From: Streptomyces sp. 2114.4
GTDB taxonomy: Bacteria; Actinomycetota; Actinomycetes; Streptomycetales; Streptomycetaceae
Direction of reading: 5' to 3'
Length of the DNA stretch: 64,000 bases
NCBI RefSeq assembly: GCF_900187385.1
Contig: NZ_FYEY01000002.1
Coordinates: forward strand, 1-64,000
This document shows positions 26,617 through 34,669 of the stretch, one piece after another; position 1 is the stretch's first letter; each line of letters opens with the position of its first letter. The translations under genes and the position numbers were made by a program. The notes beneath the pieces were generated by a model, which worked only from the letters and a program-made list of their open reading frames with translations, did no database searches and was not told the origin of the DNA.

Positions 26617-26646
26617 GGGCGGGACCGGGGGCTTCCGGTCCCGCCC
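26617..26646 (-). terminator. Intra-operon hairpin before FtsK/TraB-like gene
   Basis: Perfect 12-bp stem (GGGCGGGACCGG and its complement at 26635-26646) with a 6-nt loop, between the 125-aa gene and the ATPase. Likely attenuates translocase expression. Confidence 0.65.
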
Positions 26647-26660
26647 GCCGCATTGGGCGG

Positions 26661-27038
26661 TTAGCCCTGGCGGAGCCATTCGCGGTCGAGGTGGCTCATG
26701 TCGAGCGCGGCCCTGGCGAACGCTTCCTGGATGCCGCCGTGGGTGGTGTGGGCCTGGATGGCTGCGGCGTTGGCGGACTTGGCGGTGTTGCCGCCGGCGG
26801 AGGCGTAGGCGATGGCCGCTTCGGAGACGCCGTTCATGAGGCGCGACAGGTCGCGGGTCTCGCCGACGGTGGCGGTGTCGACGCCCATCCCGGCGATCAT
26901 CTCTGCGATGCGGGCGGTGTCCTTGGCCTCTTCGTCGATCTGCTGGGCTTTGCCGCGGATAGCGTCTGAGGCGCGGGTGACCTCCTTGGCGAGGCCTTCG
27001 ACGGCGGCCTTGAGTTGCTTGTAGGTGATGTCAGCCAT
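26661..27038 (-). CDS. Small all-helical protein, transfer operon
   Basis: 125 aa, almost entirely helical, with heptad-like spacing (LKAAVEGLAKEVTRASDAI) and an Ala-rich second half. Size and helicity recall small secreted or structural helical hairpins, but there is no WXG motif. ATG 27038 overlaps the upstream stop by 8 nt. Confidence 0.6.
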   Translation of the reverse strand: MADITYKQLKAAVEGLAKEVTRASDAIRGKAQQIDEEAKDTARIAEMIAGMGVDTATVGETRDLSRLMNGVSEAAIAYASAGGNTAKSANAAAIQAHTTHGGIQEAFARAALDMSHLDREWLRQG

Positions 27039-28938
27039 GGGTGGTGGCTCCGTCCTTGTAGAAGTCCATTTCTCCGGGTACTTCCTCGTCGGAGTCGACG
27101 ACGGCCTTGTACATGGCGCCGTATCGGGTCTGGGCGTTGGCGAGGACTGCGGCGCAGCCGTCGGCGGCGCGGACTGCGCGCTTGTGGATCTCTTCGGCCA
27201 GGTCGGCCTGGACCTTCGCCGCGTCCGCGGTCTTGACCAGGGAGGCGATCAGCTTCTCCCCGCCTTTGACGGACTTGGTTGCCTCCATGAGCGCGGTGGC
27301 CTTCTGGGACTGTGCCTCGGCGTGGGCTTTGAGTAGCTTCGTGCCCTCGGCGACCTTCTTCATGGACGTCGCCTTGGCCTCGAGGCGGCGTTCGAAGTGC
27401 TTGAGGGACCGGACTTCGCCGCGGCTGAGGGAGTTTCGGTCGGCGCCTTCGCCCAGCCAGACGGTGTCTGCGTCGACGCCTTTCACTTCGATGGGTTGGG
27501 GCTTGTGATGGTCGGCGCTGGTGCCGGCTCCGCTCACGTCCTGCTCCTTGTCTCGGGCTGCTTCCCGTGCCTTCTTGCGTTTTTCGTGGGCTTTGTCGAG
27601 CTGAGCTTTCTGCCGGTCGGCGGCCTCGGTGACGTCGTTCCAGCCGTCCTTGACGCCGTCGCAGTACGCCTTGGCGTGGGCGACGCAGGTGGCGGCGCGG
27701 ATTCCGTCGCGGTAGCCGGTTGCGCGGGACTCCCTGGTGGTGAAGGGCTTGCCGACGGTTTTCTTTCCGTCGGCCTGCTTCCTGGTCTCGGCCTTGGACT
27801 TGGGCTGTGCGGTCTTGTCGTCCTTGGCCTTGCTGTCCTTGCTGTCCTTGGGCGTCTTGTCGGTCTTGGTGGCTGGTGAGTCCGGTTCGGGGTTTTTGCC
27901 GGTGGGCGCTTCGGCCGGGTCAGGCTTGCCGGGCTTCTCCCCAGGCCTTTTGGTGAGGTCGGTCTTGCTGGCCTTCCCGCCCTTGGTGTCGGCGCTGCCC
28001 TTGCCGGAGGTAGCCTTGGGGCTCTTGCCGTCCTTGCTGGCGGCCGCGGGGCTGGGCCCCTTGGCGCTGCCGCCGTTGGTGGAGGTGCCGTTTTTGCCGC
28101 TGCTTCCGGTCGGGCCGGTAGTGCCGTTCTTGCTGCCGCTCGCCCCGCCACCGTGGTGGTGGTCCTTGCCCTTGGTCAGGTCGGCCTTGGAGGGCTTCGG
28201 GTCGCGTCCGCTGCTTCCGTCTGTCTTGGGGCACTTGGGGGCGGCGCCACCGCGGCCGCTACTGCTGCTGTCGCCGTCGCCGCCGGCAGACCCGCCCGCC
28301 CCGCGTCCGCCAGTTCCCGATCCGGAGCCGGCACCGCCCCCAGACCGTCCCGCCGGGCCCTTGTGGGCGTGTCCGTTGGAATTCCCCTGGCTCTTCACCG
28401 GCCCCTTGGCTGGCCCCTTCCCGGATGCGCCGGAGCTGCCAGATCCCCCTCCTCCCGAATTACCCTTGCCGCCGCCAGATTTCCCGCTCCCGTTGGATCC
28501 TGCATTCCCTTTTCCGGGAAGCAGGCCGCTGGAGCGGTTTACGGAAACCTGCCTGTTTTCCTTCACCTGATGCGCGGCGGCTTTCGCCTTCAGCATGTCG
28601 AGGCGCTTATTGTGCGCACCGCCGCCCTTTCCCCAACGGGCTGCACCGGCAAGGAGCCAGGCGCGCCAGATGCTTTTCTTGTCGATGGTGGTGCTGCTCT
28701 TGTGGCCGGGGCCGGCTGCTTCTTCGGTGCCGTGGTAGGCCGCGCTGGACGCGGCCGCGACGGCCTCCTCGGCCGTCCCGTCAGATGCCGCGGGTGCGGG
28801 GATGTCGAAGGTGGCAGGCCGGGCGGGCTCGACGGGGGCGAGCATGGATGCGAGCAGCCCGGAGGGGCCGTTGCCGGTGCTGGTGTTGGGCGGGTCGTTG
28901 GGGTCGGGAACGGCCGCGGGGACGGTGGCGGTTGCCAT
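27031..28938 (-). CDS. Large Gly/Ser/Lys-rich protein with C-terminal coiled coil
   Basis: 635 aa; ATG 28938 chosen for GAGGAG 5 nt upstream. Residues of about 140-400 are low-complexity Gly/Ser then Lys/Pro/Asp-rich, expected to be disordered and basic. Residues of about 400-635 are helical coiled coil with three cysteines. Placed directly upstream of the helical protein and the translocase, it may be a scaffold or wall-spanning part of a transfer apparatus. No homologue recognised. Confidence 0.65.
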   Translation of the reverse strand: MATATVPAAVPDPNDPPNTSTGNGPSGLLASMLAPVEPARPATFDIPAPAASDGTAEEAVAAASSAAYHGTEEAAGPGHKSSTTIDKKSIWRAWLLAGAARWGKGGGAHNKRLDMLKAKAAAHQVKENRQVSVNRSSGLLPGKGNAGSNGSGKSGGGKGNSGGGGSGSSGASGKGPAKGPVKSQGNSNGHAHKGPAGRSGGGAGSGSGTGGRGAGGSAGGDGDSSSSGRGGAAPKCPKTDGSSGRDPKPSKADLTKGKDHHHGGGASGSKNGTTGPTGSSGKNGTSTNGGSAKGPSPAAASKDGKSPKATSGKGSADTKGGKASKTDLTKRPGEKPGKPDPAEAPTGKNPEPDSPATKTDKTPKDSKDSKAKDDKTAQPKSKAETRKQADGKKTVGKPFTTRESRATGYRDGIRAATCVAHAKAYCDGVKDGWNDVTEAADRQKAQLDKAHEKRKKAREAARDKEQDVSGAGTSADHHKPQPIEVKGVDADTVWLGEGADRNSLSRGEVRSLKHFERRLEAKATSMKKVAEGTKLLKAHAEAQSQKATALMEATKSVKGGEKLIASLVKTADAAKVQADLAEEIHKRAVRAADGCAAVLANAQTRYGAMYKAVVDSDEEVPGEMDFYKDGATTHG

Positions 28939-28977
28939 CACACTCCTCACTCTCGGTAGCTGACGTGGTTGCGGTGG

Positions 28978-29077
28978 AGTTCTTACTCCTCATCCCTCGG
29001 CCCGAAAAAGCTGTCCTGGCGGGCTCTAGGGGGTCGAGAGGAGGTCTTTTCGGGCTGAAGGAAGAGGAGTAAGAACT
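28978..29077. repeat. Long nested palindrome, about 31-bp stem
   Basis: Outer arms AGTTCTTACTCCTC (28978-28991) and complement (29064-29077) pair perfectly over 14 bp; inner arms GCCCGAAAA (29000-29008) and TTTTCGGGC (29047-29055) over 9 bp. The 8-nt segments between them are equal in length and partly complementary. Loop of 38 nt. No T-tract follows. Located between two leftward genes. Confidence 0.8.
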
Positions 29078-29672
29078 AGGCGGGGTTACTCCGCGTGCCC
29101 TTCTTCACGGCGACCACGAGGGCCACGGCGAGGACGCCACCGCCGACCAGGAGGCCCTGGTTGACGCCGCCGGCGCCGTTGTCGGTGGCGGTCTGCGAGG
29201 CGCCTGCCGCCTCCATGTCACCGCCGGCGACGGTGTCCGGGTACTGGGTCTGGCAGGCCTCGACGACGTCCCGGTAGGTGGTTCCGAGGACCTTGCCGAC
29301 CTGGTCGTCGTGGCTCTTCACGCACGAGTCGATGGAGGCCTGGCGGGCGTTGGCCTGCTTGTTCTGCGCCTTCTTGTTGGCCTCGCTAGCCCTGTTCAGC
29401 TCGCGCATCTTCTGGATTTCCAGTGCCTGTGCCTTCAGCGCGATTTCCTGCGCTTTGACTTCGTTGGCGGCGTGGGTCTGGTAGCCGATCAGGCCGCCGC
29501 CTGCGATGACGGTGGCGCCGATTCCGAGGGCGACCTTTCCGCGCTTTGTCAGGCCGGGCTTTGCGGCCTGCGCGGGTCCGCCATAGGGGGTGTTGTCGAC
29601 GTATTCGGCGGGGTAGTTCACGGGGAATTCCTTGCTCATCATGCGGTCGAATTCGGGGTCGGGGGCAGGCAT
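29076..29672 (-). CDS. Two-pass membrane protein with coiled coil
   Basis: 198 aa. Transmembrane segments at about 47-64 and 173-189 enclose a charged coiled coil (70-112) and an extracytoplasmic-looking loop with two cysteines (117, 140) that could form a disulfide. Candidate pore or envelope component of the transfer system. Its stop lies inside the long palindrome. Start at ATG 29672, 2 bp after the upstream stop. Confidence 0.65.
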   Translation of the reverse strand: MPAPDPEFDRMMSKEFPVNYPAEYVDNTPYGGPAQAAKPGLTKRGKVALGIGATVIAGGGLIGYQTHAANEVKAQEIALKAQALEIQKMRELNRASEANKKAQNKQANARQASIDSCVKSHDDQVGKVLGTTYRDVVEACQTQYPDTVAGGDMEAAGASQTATDNGAGGVNQGLLVGGGVLAVALVVAVKKGTRSNPA

Positions 29673-29673
29673 T

Positions 29674-30192
29674 TCATTCTCCGTTTTCTCGGGCGGTGCG
29701 GGCGGCGGCTTCGAGGAGGGTCTGGATGGTGGAAAACTGCTGGTCGGGGAGGTCGTTCCAGGCGAAGTACTGCATGGTGATTCCGGCCTGATGGAGGGTC
29801 TGCTGGAGGTAGTGGACGGCCCGGTCACGGGCTTGGGGGGTGACGTGACCGGTCTTCTCCAGCACGTTCATGGCGCCGCGGATGCACAGCCGGCCGGTGG
29901 CGGTGACGTCGAGGGACTGGCACCAGCCGTAGCGGCGGAGTACGGCGAGGACCTGCTCAAGGTGGACGGAAGGGCGTTGGGGGGTGGGGTCCTGCCACAG
30001 GCCGAGGTCGGCGAGCAGGCCCCGCACGGTGGCGGGGAGGAGGCGGTGGGACCAGGACGGGGTCTCGGAGGTCACCGGCGGGAGACCGCGGAGGGCTTCG
30101 TCGACCAGCTGCCGGGTGGTCTTCGTGCGAACCGGGGCGGCACTCGAGGGCGCCGTCCGCGTTGTCTGGTCGAAGGTGGTGGTGCGGCTCAT
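29674..30192 (-). CDS. DUF6197-like protein
   Basis: 172 aa. The region of about 75-115 (VLRRYGWCQSLDVTATGRLCIRGAMN in outline) matches the DUF6197 pattern common on Streptomyces plasmids and phages. Function unknown. A second family member lies at 62603-63025. Confidence 0.65.
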   Translation of the reverse strand: MSRTTTFDQTTRTAPSSAAPVRTKTTRQLVDEALRGLPPVTSETPSWSHRLLPATVRGLLADLGLWQDPTPQRPSVHLEQVLAVLRRYGWCQSLDVTATGRLCIRGAMNVLEKTGHVTPQARDRAVHYLQQTLHQAGITMQYFAWNDLPDQQFSTIQTLLEAAARTARENGE

Positions 30193-30229
30193 GGCGGCCT
30201 CCTTCCGGGGGTGGTGGGCGGCGCGGCGG

Positions 30230-31423
30230 TTACGCGTTGTTGCCGGTGACCTTGGTGTGGACGTCCTTGTAGAGGGCGCGAATGTCGTCGGTCTTCAGCC
30301 CGTAGCCGGCATCGCGCCATGCCTTCTCGAAGGCGTTCTGCGAGGGGGCCGGGCCGGTCTTGCGGAGGTCGAAGTAGAGGTCGAAAGCGAGGGTGCGCCG
30401 GTCGGTCTCGCCTGCGTCGGGCCCCTGGCTCGCCTGCGCCTCGCCCGGGTTCGCCTCGGGCGCGCCTTCACCTCGCCCTGTGGTGCGCCCCGGTGCGCCC
30501 TCGCTGGTCAGAGCGCTGATGTCGTCGGGCGCGGCCTCCGGTGCGCCCTGCGGGCCGCTGGCGGGGCGCAGGGACCGCAGGACGTAGGTCTCGTCCCGGG
30601 AAGGGAGGTTTTTGAAGGCCCGCATCCGGTCGATGCGGGTCGTGATTCGCAGCTCGATGCCGAGCTCGTCGAGGGTGTCGCCGAGGCCGTGGAAGGAGGC
30701 GTCGCCGGCGCGCATCAGGGCCTTGTTGTAGCGGTGCTGGCTCATGTACCAGGGCTTACCGAGAGTGGTGAGGGTGGCGAGCTTGTCCTGGGCGTTGCGG
30801 CGGCTGATGGACTCGGCGTCCGCGCCGCGGGAGCCGATGCCGAGCTTGGATTCGAGGCGCTTCATCCGGTCGCGCCAGGCACGGGCGAGCATCCCGTCGG
30901 ACTTGATCTCGATCTTGCCGAGCTTGGCTTCGAGGCCGAGCAGCTTGTGCAGGCCGTAGGCGAGCATGACCGGCCCGACGATGCGGACCAGTGCGGTGCC
31001 GAGGTCCTCGTGCTCCTGGCGGACGACCTCGGTGGCGCCGACGGCCTGGGCGAAGACGAGGAAGTAGGCGGTGCGGGCGGCGCCCTTGTCGTTGAAGGCC
31101 CAGGAGTAGATGGACAGGCCCATGACGATGGCTTCGAGGACGAGGCCGACGGTCATGTGCCAGGGCGAGTCCATGTGGAGGCGCTTCTCGGCGAAGCGGG
31201 AGGAGGTGTTGGTGGAGAGGGCGAGGCCGGCGGCGACGACGAGGCCCATGCCGAGGAAGCCGGTGCGGGCGCGGCGCTTCTTGGCGTCGTGGGGCTGCTT
31301 GCGGTCGGTGCGGACGCGGGTCTTTGCGATGCGGTAGCCGAAGGTGAGGGTGAGCAGGGCGAGCAGGACGGCCCATGCTTCTCCGGGCACCTGCGCGACC
31401 GCGTGCAGCATCTGGGAAAGCAT
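30230..31423 (-). CDS. Multi-pass membrane protein, DUF2637-like
   Basis: 397 aa. Hydrophobic segments at about 14-32, 56-70, 92-112 and 118-160 make a four-helix membrane domain. A cytoplasmic region with charged helices and a Pro/Ala/Gly linker (about 280-340) follows, then a small C-terminal helical domain (KTDDIRALYKDVH). Actinobacterial mobile elements often carry such DUF2637-type proteins near transfer genes. A Spd-like spread role is only inference. Confidence 0.6.
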   Translation of the reverse strand: MLSQMLHAVAQVPGEAWAVLLALLTLTFGYRIAKTRVRTDRKQPHDAKKRRARTGFLGMGLVVAAGLALSTNTSSRFAEKRLHMDSPWHMTVGLVLEAIVMGLSIYSWAFNDKGAARTAYFLVFAQAVGATEVVRQEHEDLGTALVRIVGPVMLAYGLHKLLGLEAKLGKIEIKSDGMLARAWRDRMKRLESKLGIGSRGADAESISRRNAQDKLATLTTLGKPWYMSQHRYNKALMRAGDASFHGLGDTLDELGIELRITTRIDRMRAFKNLPSRDETYVLRSLRPASGPQGAPEAAPDDISALTSEGAPGRTTGRGEGAPEANPGEAQASQGPDAGETDRRTLAFDLYFDLRKTGPAPSQNAFEKAWRDAGYGLKTDDIRALYKDVHTKVTGNNA

Positions 31424-31452
31424 GGGCGGCGGTGTCCTTTCGGGCGCGGGGT

Positions 31453-31483
31453 GCGGGGCCCGGTGTCGGCTTCCGGGCCCCGC
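31453..31483 (-). terminator. Hairpin between small gene and membrane protein gene
   Basis: Perfect 11-bp stem GCGGGGCCCGG / CCGGGCCCCGC. Likely attenuates the leftward operon. Confidence 0.6.
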
Positions 31484-31494
31484 GGGAGGGGTGG

Positions 31495-31701
31495 TCAGGC
31501 GGTGAGCTTGTCGGCGGCGGTCTTGAGGGGGCCGCCGGCGGCGTCGAGTGCCGCGCGGGCGGTGTAGGCGGCATCCACGACGCGGTTGATGTCGGTGTCG
31601 GTCATGCCTGCGGGGTCGTGGGCGGCTCCGGACTGGGCGAGGGCGGTGTGGAGGTTGTTGATGGCGTTGATGGCGGCGGTTTCGGCCTTGGGCGGTGCCA
31701 T
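31495..31701 (-). CDS. Small helical hypothetical protein
   Basis: 68 aa, Ala-rich helices (AINAINNLHTALAQSG; VVDAAYTARAALDAAG). No family recognised. Flanked by hairpins on both sides, so its dosage may differ from its neighbours. Confidence 0.55.
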   Translation of the reverse strand: MAPPKAETAAINAINNLHTALAQSGAAHDPAGMTDTDINRVVDAAYTARAALDAAGGPLKTAADKLTA

Positions 31702-31728
31702 GGGGTCTCCTATGCGGGGTCGGTGGGT

Positions 31729-31759
31729 GGGGCCCGGCCTGTCGGCTCGACCGGGCCCC
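31729..31759 (-). terminator. Hairpin between 59-aa and 68-aa genes
   Basis: Perfect 9-bp stem GGGGCCCGG / CCGGGCCCC. Similar in sequence to the hairpin at 31453-31483, suggesting a repeated attenuation device. Confidence 0.55.
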
Positions 31760-31772
31760 GGTCGGTGGGTGG

Positions 31773-31952
31773 CTAGCGCCGGTACCAGGGCACCGACTTC
31801 TCGGTCTCGTTCACGCGGGCGTTCAGCTCGCGGTAGGTGTCGGTCTCGTGGCTGATGCCGGCCTTCTTCTCGGCGGCCTGGTTGTTGTGGAGGGCCTGCT
31901 TGGCGGCGCGGTGTTCGGCGCGGGCCTGCTTGCGTTCGGCCTTGCTGCTCAT
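31773..31952 (-). CDS. Small basic helical protein
   Basis: 59 aa beginning MSSKAERKQARAEHRAAKQA, a Lys/Arg/Ala-rich helix ending in WYRR. The ATG at 31952 has GGAGAAC upstream. Could bind nucleic acid; no family recognised. Confidence 0.55.
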   Translation of the reverse strand: MSSKAERKQARAEHRAAKQALHNNQAAEKKAGISHETDTYRELNARVNETEKSVPWYRR

Positions 31953-31998
31953 CGTGTTCTCCTGTCTCGGGTGCAGTGCGGAGGCTGGGGTGGGTCTC

Positions 31999-32844
31999 TC
32001 AGGCGCGGTAGACGGCCGGGCGGACGCCCGCGCGGAGCTCGCGGATGATCGAGCAGGGGCCCTTGGTCGCGCAGTACGCGTCGTCGGTGTCCGGCAGAGG
32101 GTTGCTCGTCATGCCGAGGCGGTTCTTCGCTACGGCGTTGACGACGCGCAGCATCTCGCCGCCGTTCGGCCGGCAGGAGCTGTTCCTGTCGCCGACGCCG
32201 TGGCGGTGAGCGCTCACAATGTGCTGCCGGGCCTGCCGGGCCGCCCAACGTCGGCTGTAGGGGCCGTTGTTCTCGCGCACGTGCCCGGAGTCGTGGAACG
32301 TGTCCTTGTGGCAGGCGGTGCAGTGGTAAGTGACCATCTGGGTCGTGTCGCTGTCGGGCAGCCACTTGCCTTCGAACTCGTAGACGATGACCTCGGCGCC
32401 CGGAACCTCGGTGTGCGCGAAGGCGGTGACGAGGCCGACGCCGTCCGCGATTGCTCCGCGGGCTGCCTGGTTCCAGAAGACGCGGGGCAGGAACTCGTCC
32501 CAGCCCTTGCCGTGGGGCCACTGTGCGTACGTGACGCCCTGCTGGGCATCGAACGTCGCCTTGCCGTCGACGTTGTCGCGCTTGTACTGCTCGATCTGCT
32601 CGATCGACCCGAAGTAGGTGGCGCTGAACTCCTCGGACTCCAGGAAGATCAGTCCGTAGCCCTCGGGGCGGGTGTCGTGGCCGTTGTCCTTCAGCATCTC
32701 GACCATGTCCTCGTAGCCCGGGTTGCCGGGGGCGATGGTGCCGACGAGCGGCAGCCGGTAGCGGTCGCAGCTGGTGACGTGGGTCGGGTTCGTGTCGCTG
32801 ACGTTGTGCGGGGTGCCGTACGTGTTCCGGATCGTGGTGGCCAT
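31999..32844 (-). CDS. Hypothetical protein with possible zinc site
   Basis: 281 aa from ATG 32844. Residues 1-165 form a compact mixed domain (NPGYEDMVEMLKDNGHDTRPEG in outline). A CTACHKDTFHDSGH segment near 180 offers C-x2-C plus His ligands. No catalytic signature recognised. Middle of the leftward operon. Confidence 0.6.
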   Translation of the reverse strand: MATTIRNTYGTPHNVSDTNPTHVTSCDRYRLPLVGTIAPGNPGYEDMVEMLKDNGHDTRPEGYGLIFLESEEFSATYFGSIEQIEQYKRDNVDGKATFDAQQGVTYAQWPHGKGWDEFLPRVFWNQAARGAIADGVGLVTAFAHTEVPGAEVIVYEFEGKWLPDSDTTQMVTYHCTACHKDTFHDSGHVRENNGPYSRRWAARQARQHIVSAHRHGVGDRNSSCRPNGGEMLRVVNAVAKNRLGMTSNPLPDTDDAYCATKGPCSIIRELRAGVRPAVYRA

Positions 32845-32854
32845 GTCGGTGCTC

Positions 32855-33223
32855 CTATGCGGGGTCGAGGTGCCAGGCGGCCTTGTCGGCGGCGGCCTGA
32901 TCGGCGATGTGGGTGAGGCCGGCGGCCAAGGCCAGCAGCTGGTCGGCGAGGGAGTTGAGGGCGCTCTGGGCACCGTCACGGTCGTTGGGGGCGAGGTCCT
33001 GGACGGTGTCGCTGCTGGCCATGCCCTGCGCGATGAGGGCGAGGAGGCGGAGGAAGCTGTCGTCTCCGAAGAGCCGGGGCGCGACGGCGGCAAGGCCGTC
33101 GGTGTCCAGGTCGGCGTGGTGGAGGGCGACCGTGTTGCTGATGATCTGGTCGAGGAGGGGGTGGGCGCCGTACAGGCCGCCGGACAGTTCGTGGATCGCG
33201 GTGGTGAGGTCGTCGCGGGTCAT
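32855..33223 (-). CDS. Hypothetical helical protein
   Basis: 122 aa, helical throughout (LLDQIISNTVALHHADL; SLADQLLALAAGLTHIADQ). ATG 33223 overlaps the upstream stop by 4 nt. No family recognised. Confidence 0.55.
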   Translation of the reverse strand: MTRDDLTTAIHELSGGLYGAHPLLDQIISNTVALHHADLDTDGLAAVAPRLFGDDSFLRLLALIAQGMASSDTVQDLAPNDRDGAQSALNSLADQLLALAAGLTHIADQAAADKAAWHLDPA

Positions 33224-33402
33224 GCGGTGCCGCCTTCGAGCGGGTCGACGAGGGTCTGGAATGCGGCGAAGGAGGCGTCGGGGTCGGCGGAGTGGTCGTA
33301 GACGTCGGCGAGGAGGTCGAGGGGGTGGATGGCCCAGAAGGTGAGCTCGATTTCGGCTTCGAGGTCGAGGTCGACGGGCTCGGGGGCCGCGGCGGCGGTC
33401 AT
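33220..33402 (-). CDS. Small acidic hypothetical protein
   Basis: 60 aa, acidic, with EAEIELTFWAIHPLDLLADVYD. Coupled on both sides by 4-nt overlaps. Function unknown. Confidence 0.55.
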   Translation of the reverse strand: MTAAAAPEPVDLDLEAEIELTFWAIHPLDLLADVYDHSADPDASFAAFQTLVDPLEGGTA

Positions 33403-33644
33403 GCCGCGCCCTCCGTCTTCGGTCCGTGGCTGATCCAGGTGAGGAGCGCTACCGCGATGGCGGTGAAAAGAGCCCCGCTGATCGCGTTGCCGGTGTCGTC
33501 GAGGGCGATCCAGCGCAGGGTGTAGAGGCTGCCGGGGATGGCGACGATCCAGGCCGGGAGGCGGAAGTCGTCGCGGAGGATGAGGGCGAGGCCGACGAGG
33601 GTGATGGTGGCGGCGTCGCCGAGCTGGTTGTAGATCTCCGCCAT
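33399..33644 (-). CDS. Two-pass small membrane protein
   Basis: 81 aa with hydrophobic helices at about 14-45 and 57-73. ATG 33644 would overlap a stop of the preceding frame by one base (TGATG); a GTG one codon earlier is the alternative. Its neighbourhood suggests a membrane part of the transfer system. Confidence 0.6.
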   Translation of the reverse strand: MAEIYNQLGDAATITLVGLALILRDDFRLPAWIVAIPGSLYTLRWIALDDTGNAISGALFTAIAVALLTWISHGPKTEGAA

Positions 33645-34018
33645 CACGCACCGCCGGCGAGGGCCAGGAGTCGCGGGGCCGGGGGAACACGGCGTCCATG
33701 AGGGCGGTCAGGCCGTCGTCGCCGGCCAGCCGGTCAGCGGCCTCGCGGTACACGGCGGTCAGGGTGCGGACGACGTGGTCGGGGAGCTGTCCTCCGCCGA
33801 TCAGGTTCCCGGTGTCCGGGTCGCTGATGGCGTGGACTGCGGCCGGGTCGCCGAGGCTTCCGTTCGGGGCGGCGGCCATCGCGGCCTGGACGAGGCTGGC
33901 GAACGCGACGGCGTTCTCAAGCAGCAGCTCGTCGGCCTGGTTGCGGATCGGGACCACCGGGCGCGCCGTGCGCGGGCCGATGGTGCTTACGTGCGCAGTC
34001 GTGCGAAAATCCTGCATG
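33644..34018 (-). pseudogene. First gene of leftward operon, frame broken at a C5 run
   Basis: Starts MQDFRTTAHVSTIG at 34018. Reading is normal to about residue 113 (LTALMDAVFP), then the zero frame turns into Arg/His/Pro-rich shadow sequence and runs on to 33220. A -1 shift at the five-base run 33681-33685 instead gives PAPRLLALAGGA and a stop that overlaps the next ATG (TGATG). So either one C was lost, or the site is a programmed or sequencing shift. The intended product is about 125 aa, function unknown. Confidence 0.6.
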
Positions 34019-34143
34019 TGGATCGTCTCCTGTTTGGGCAGGTAGGACGGTGCGCATCCGGTTCGGTGTTGGTAGCACCGGGTTGGACACACGGCCCCGG
34101 TCCGGCAATTGCTGGCCCGGGGTCTTGCTGTTGTGCTGAGACG

Positions 34144-34178
34144 ACCATAGCGCACTTCCTTGTTCCAGCACAAGGAAG
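34144..34178. promoter_or_regulatory. Divergent promoter-operator region
   Basis: Minus strand: TTGTGC (34168-34173), 18-bp spacer, TATGGT (34144-34149), driving the long leftward operon. A perfect 9-bp inverted repeat (CTTCCTTGT at 34155-34163, ACAAGGAAG at 34170-34178) covers its -35 and spacer. The plus-strand gene at 34195 starts 17 bp further on. A repressor bound here would control both directions. Confidence 0.6.
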
Positions 34179-34194
34179 TATGAGAGGATGCGTA

Positions 34195-34491
34195 ATGACC
34201 GACTCCCCCAAGGGAGAGAGAAGCGAAGAGAAGGGAGCCCCCGACTTGGTGTCGTTCGCTGACATGCCTGCACGGCTGGAAGCAAGCGGCCTGAAGAAGA
34301 TCAGCCCCCAACGAATCCGGCAGCTCGCCGAAACCGACCCGGACTGGCCAATCCCCATGGACGAGGCCACGAAGGTGGGGCGCATCAGGGTCTTCGACTG
34401 GCACGTCCTCGAGCCGTACTTCACCAACCGCAAGTCCCGGCAGGGGCAGCGGACTGACCGGATGCAGGCCAAGGAAGAAGGAAATTCGTAG
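34195..34491 (+). CDS. Small HTH (excisionase/MerR-like) DNA-binding protein
   Basis: 98 aa beginning MTDSPKGERSEEKG. The core SPQRIRQLAETDPDWPIP looks like a winged-helix or MerR/excisionase-type fold (about 35-75). It is related to the protein at 36090, which shares the R-x2-x-DPDWP pattern. Transcribed away from the transfer operon and next to its operator, so it is a good candidate for that operon's regulator. Confidence 0.65.
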   Translation: MTDSPKGERSEEKGAPDLVSFADMPARLEASGLKKISPQRIRQLAETDPDWPIPMDEATKVGRIRVFDWHVLEPYFTNRKSRQGQRTDRMQAKEEGNS

Positions 34492-34568
34492 GCCGAGGCC
34501 GGCCAGGAGGGCGTGATCGCTCATGCCTTCCATGCCAGCACCGGTCCGTACCCCAGGAGCAGCGCCAG

Positions 34569-34604
34569 CTGTTGACAGTTCGCCAGAACGGAATCTGTCA
34601 ACAG
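34569..34604. promoter_or_regulatory. 10-bp inverted repeat upstream of XRE/TPR regulator
   Basis: CTGTTGACAG (34569-34578) and its exact complement (34595-34604), 16 bp apart. Each arm contains TTGACA on one strand, so it may be an operator, -35 elements, or both. About 66 bp before the regulator's ATG. Confidence 0.6.
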
Positions 34605-34669
34605 GTCAGGTCGGGCAGATGCCTCAAACCCGGCACCACGCAAGACGGAGAGGAGGAACACTCGCCACC

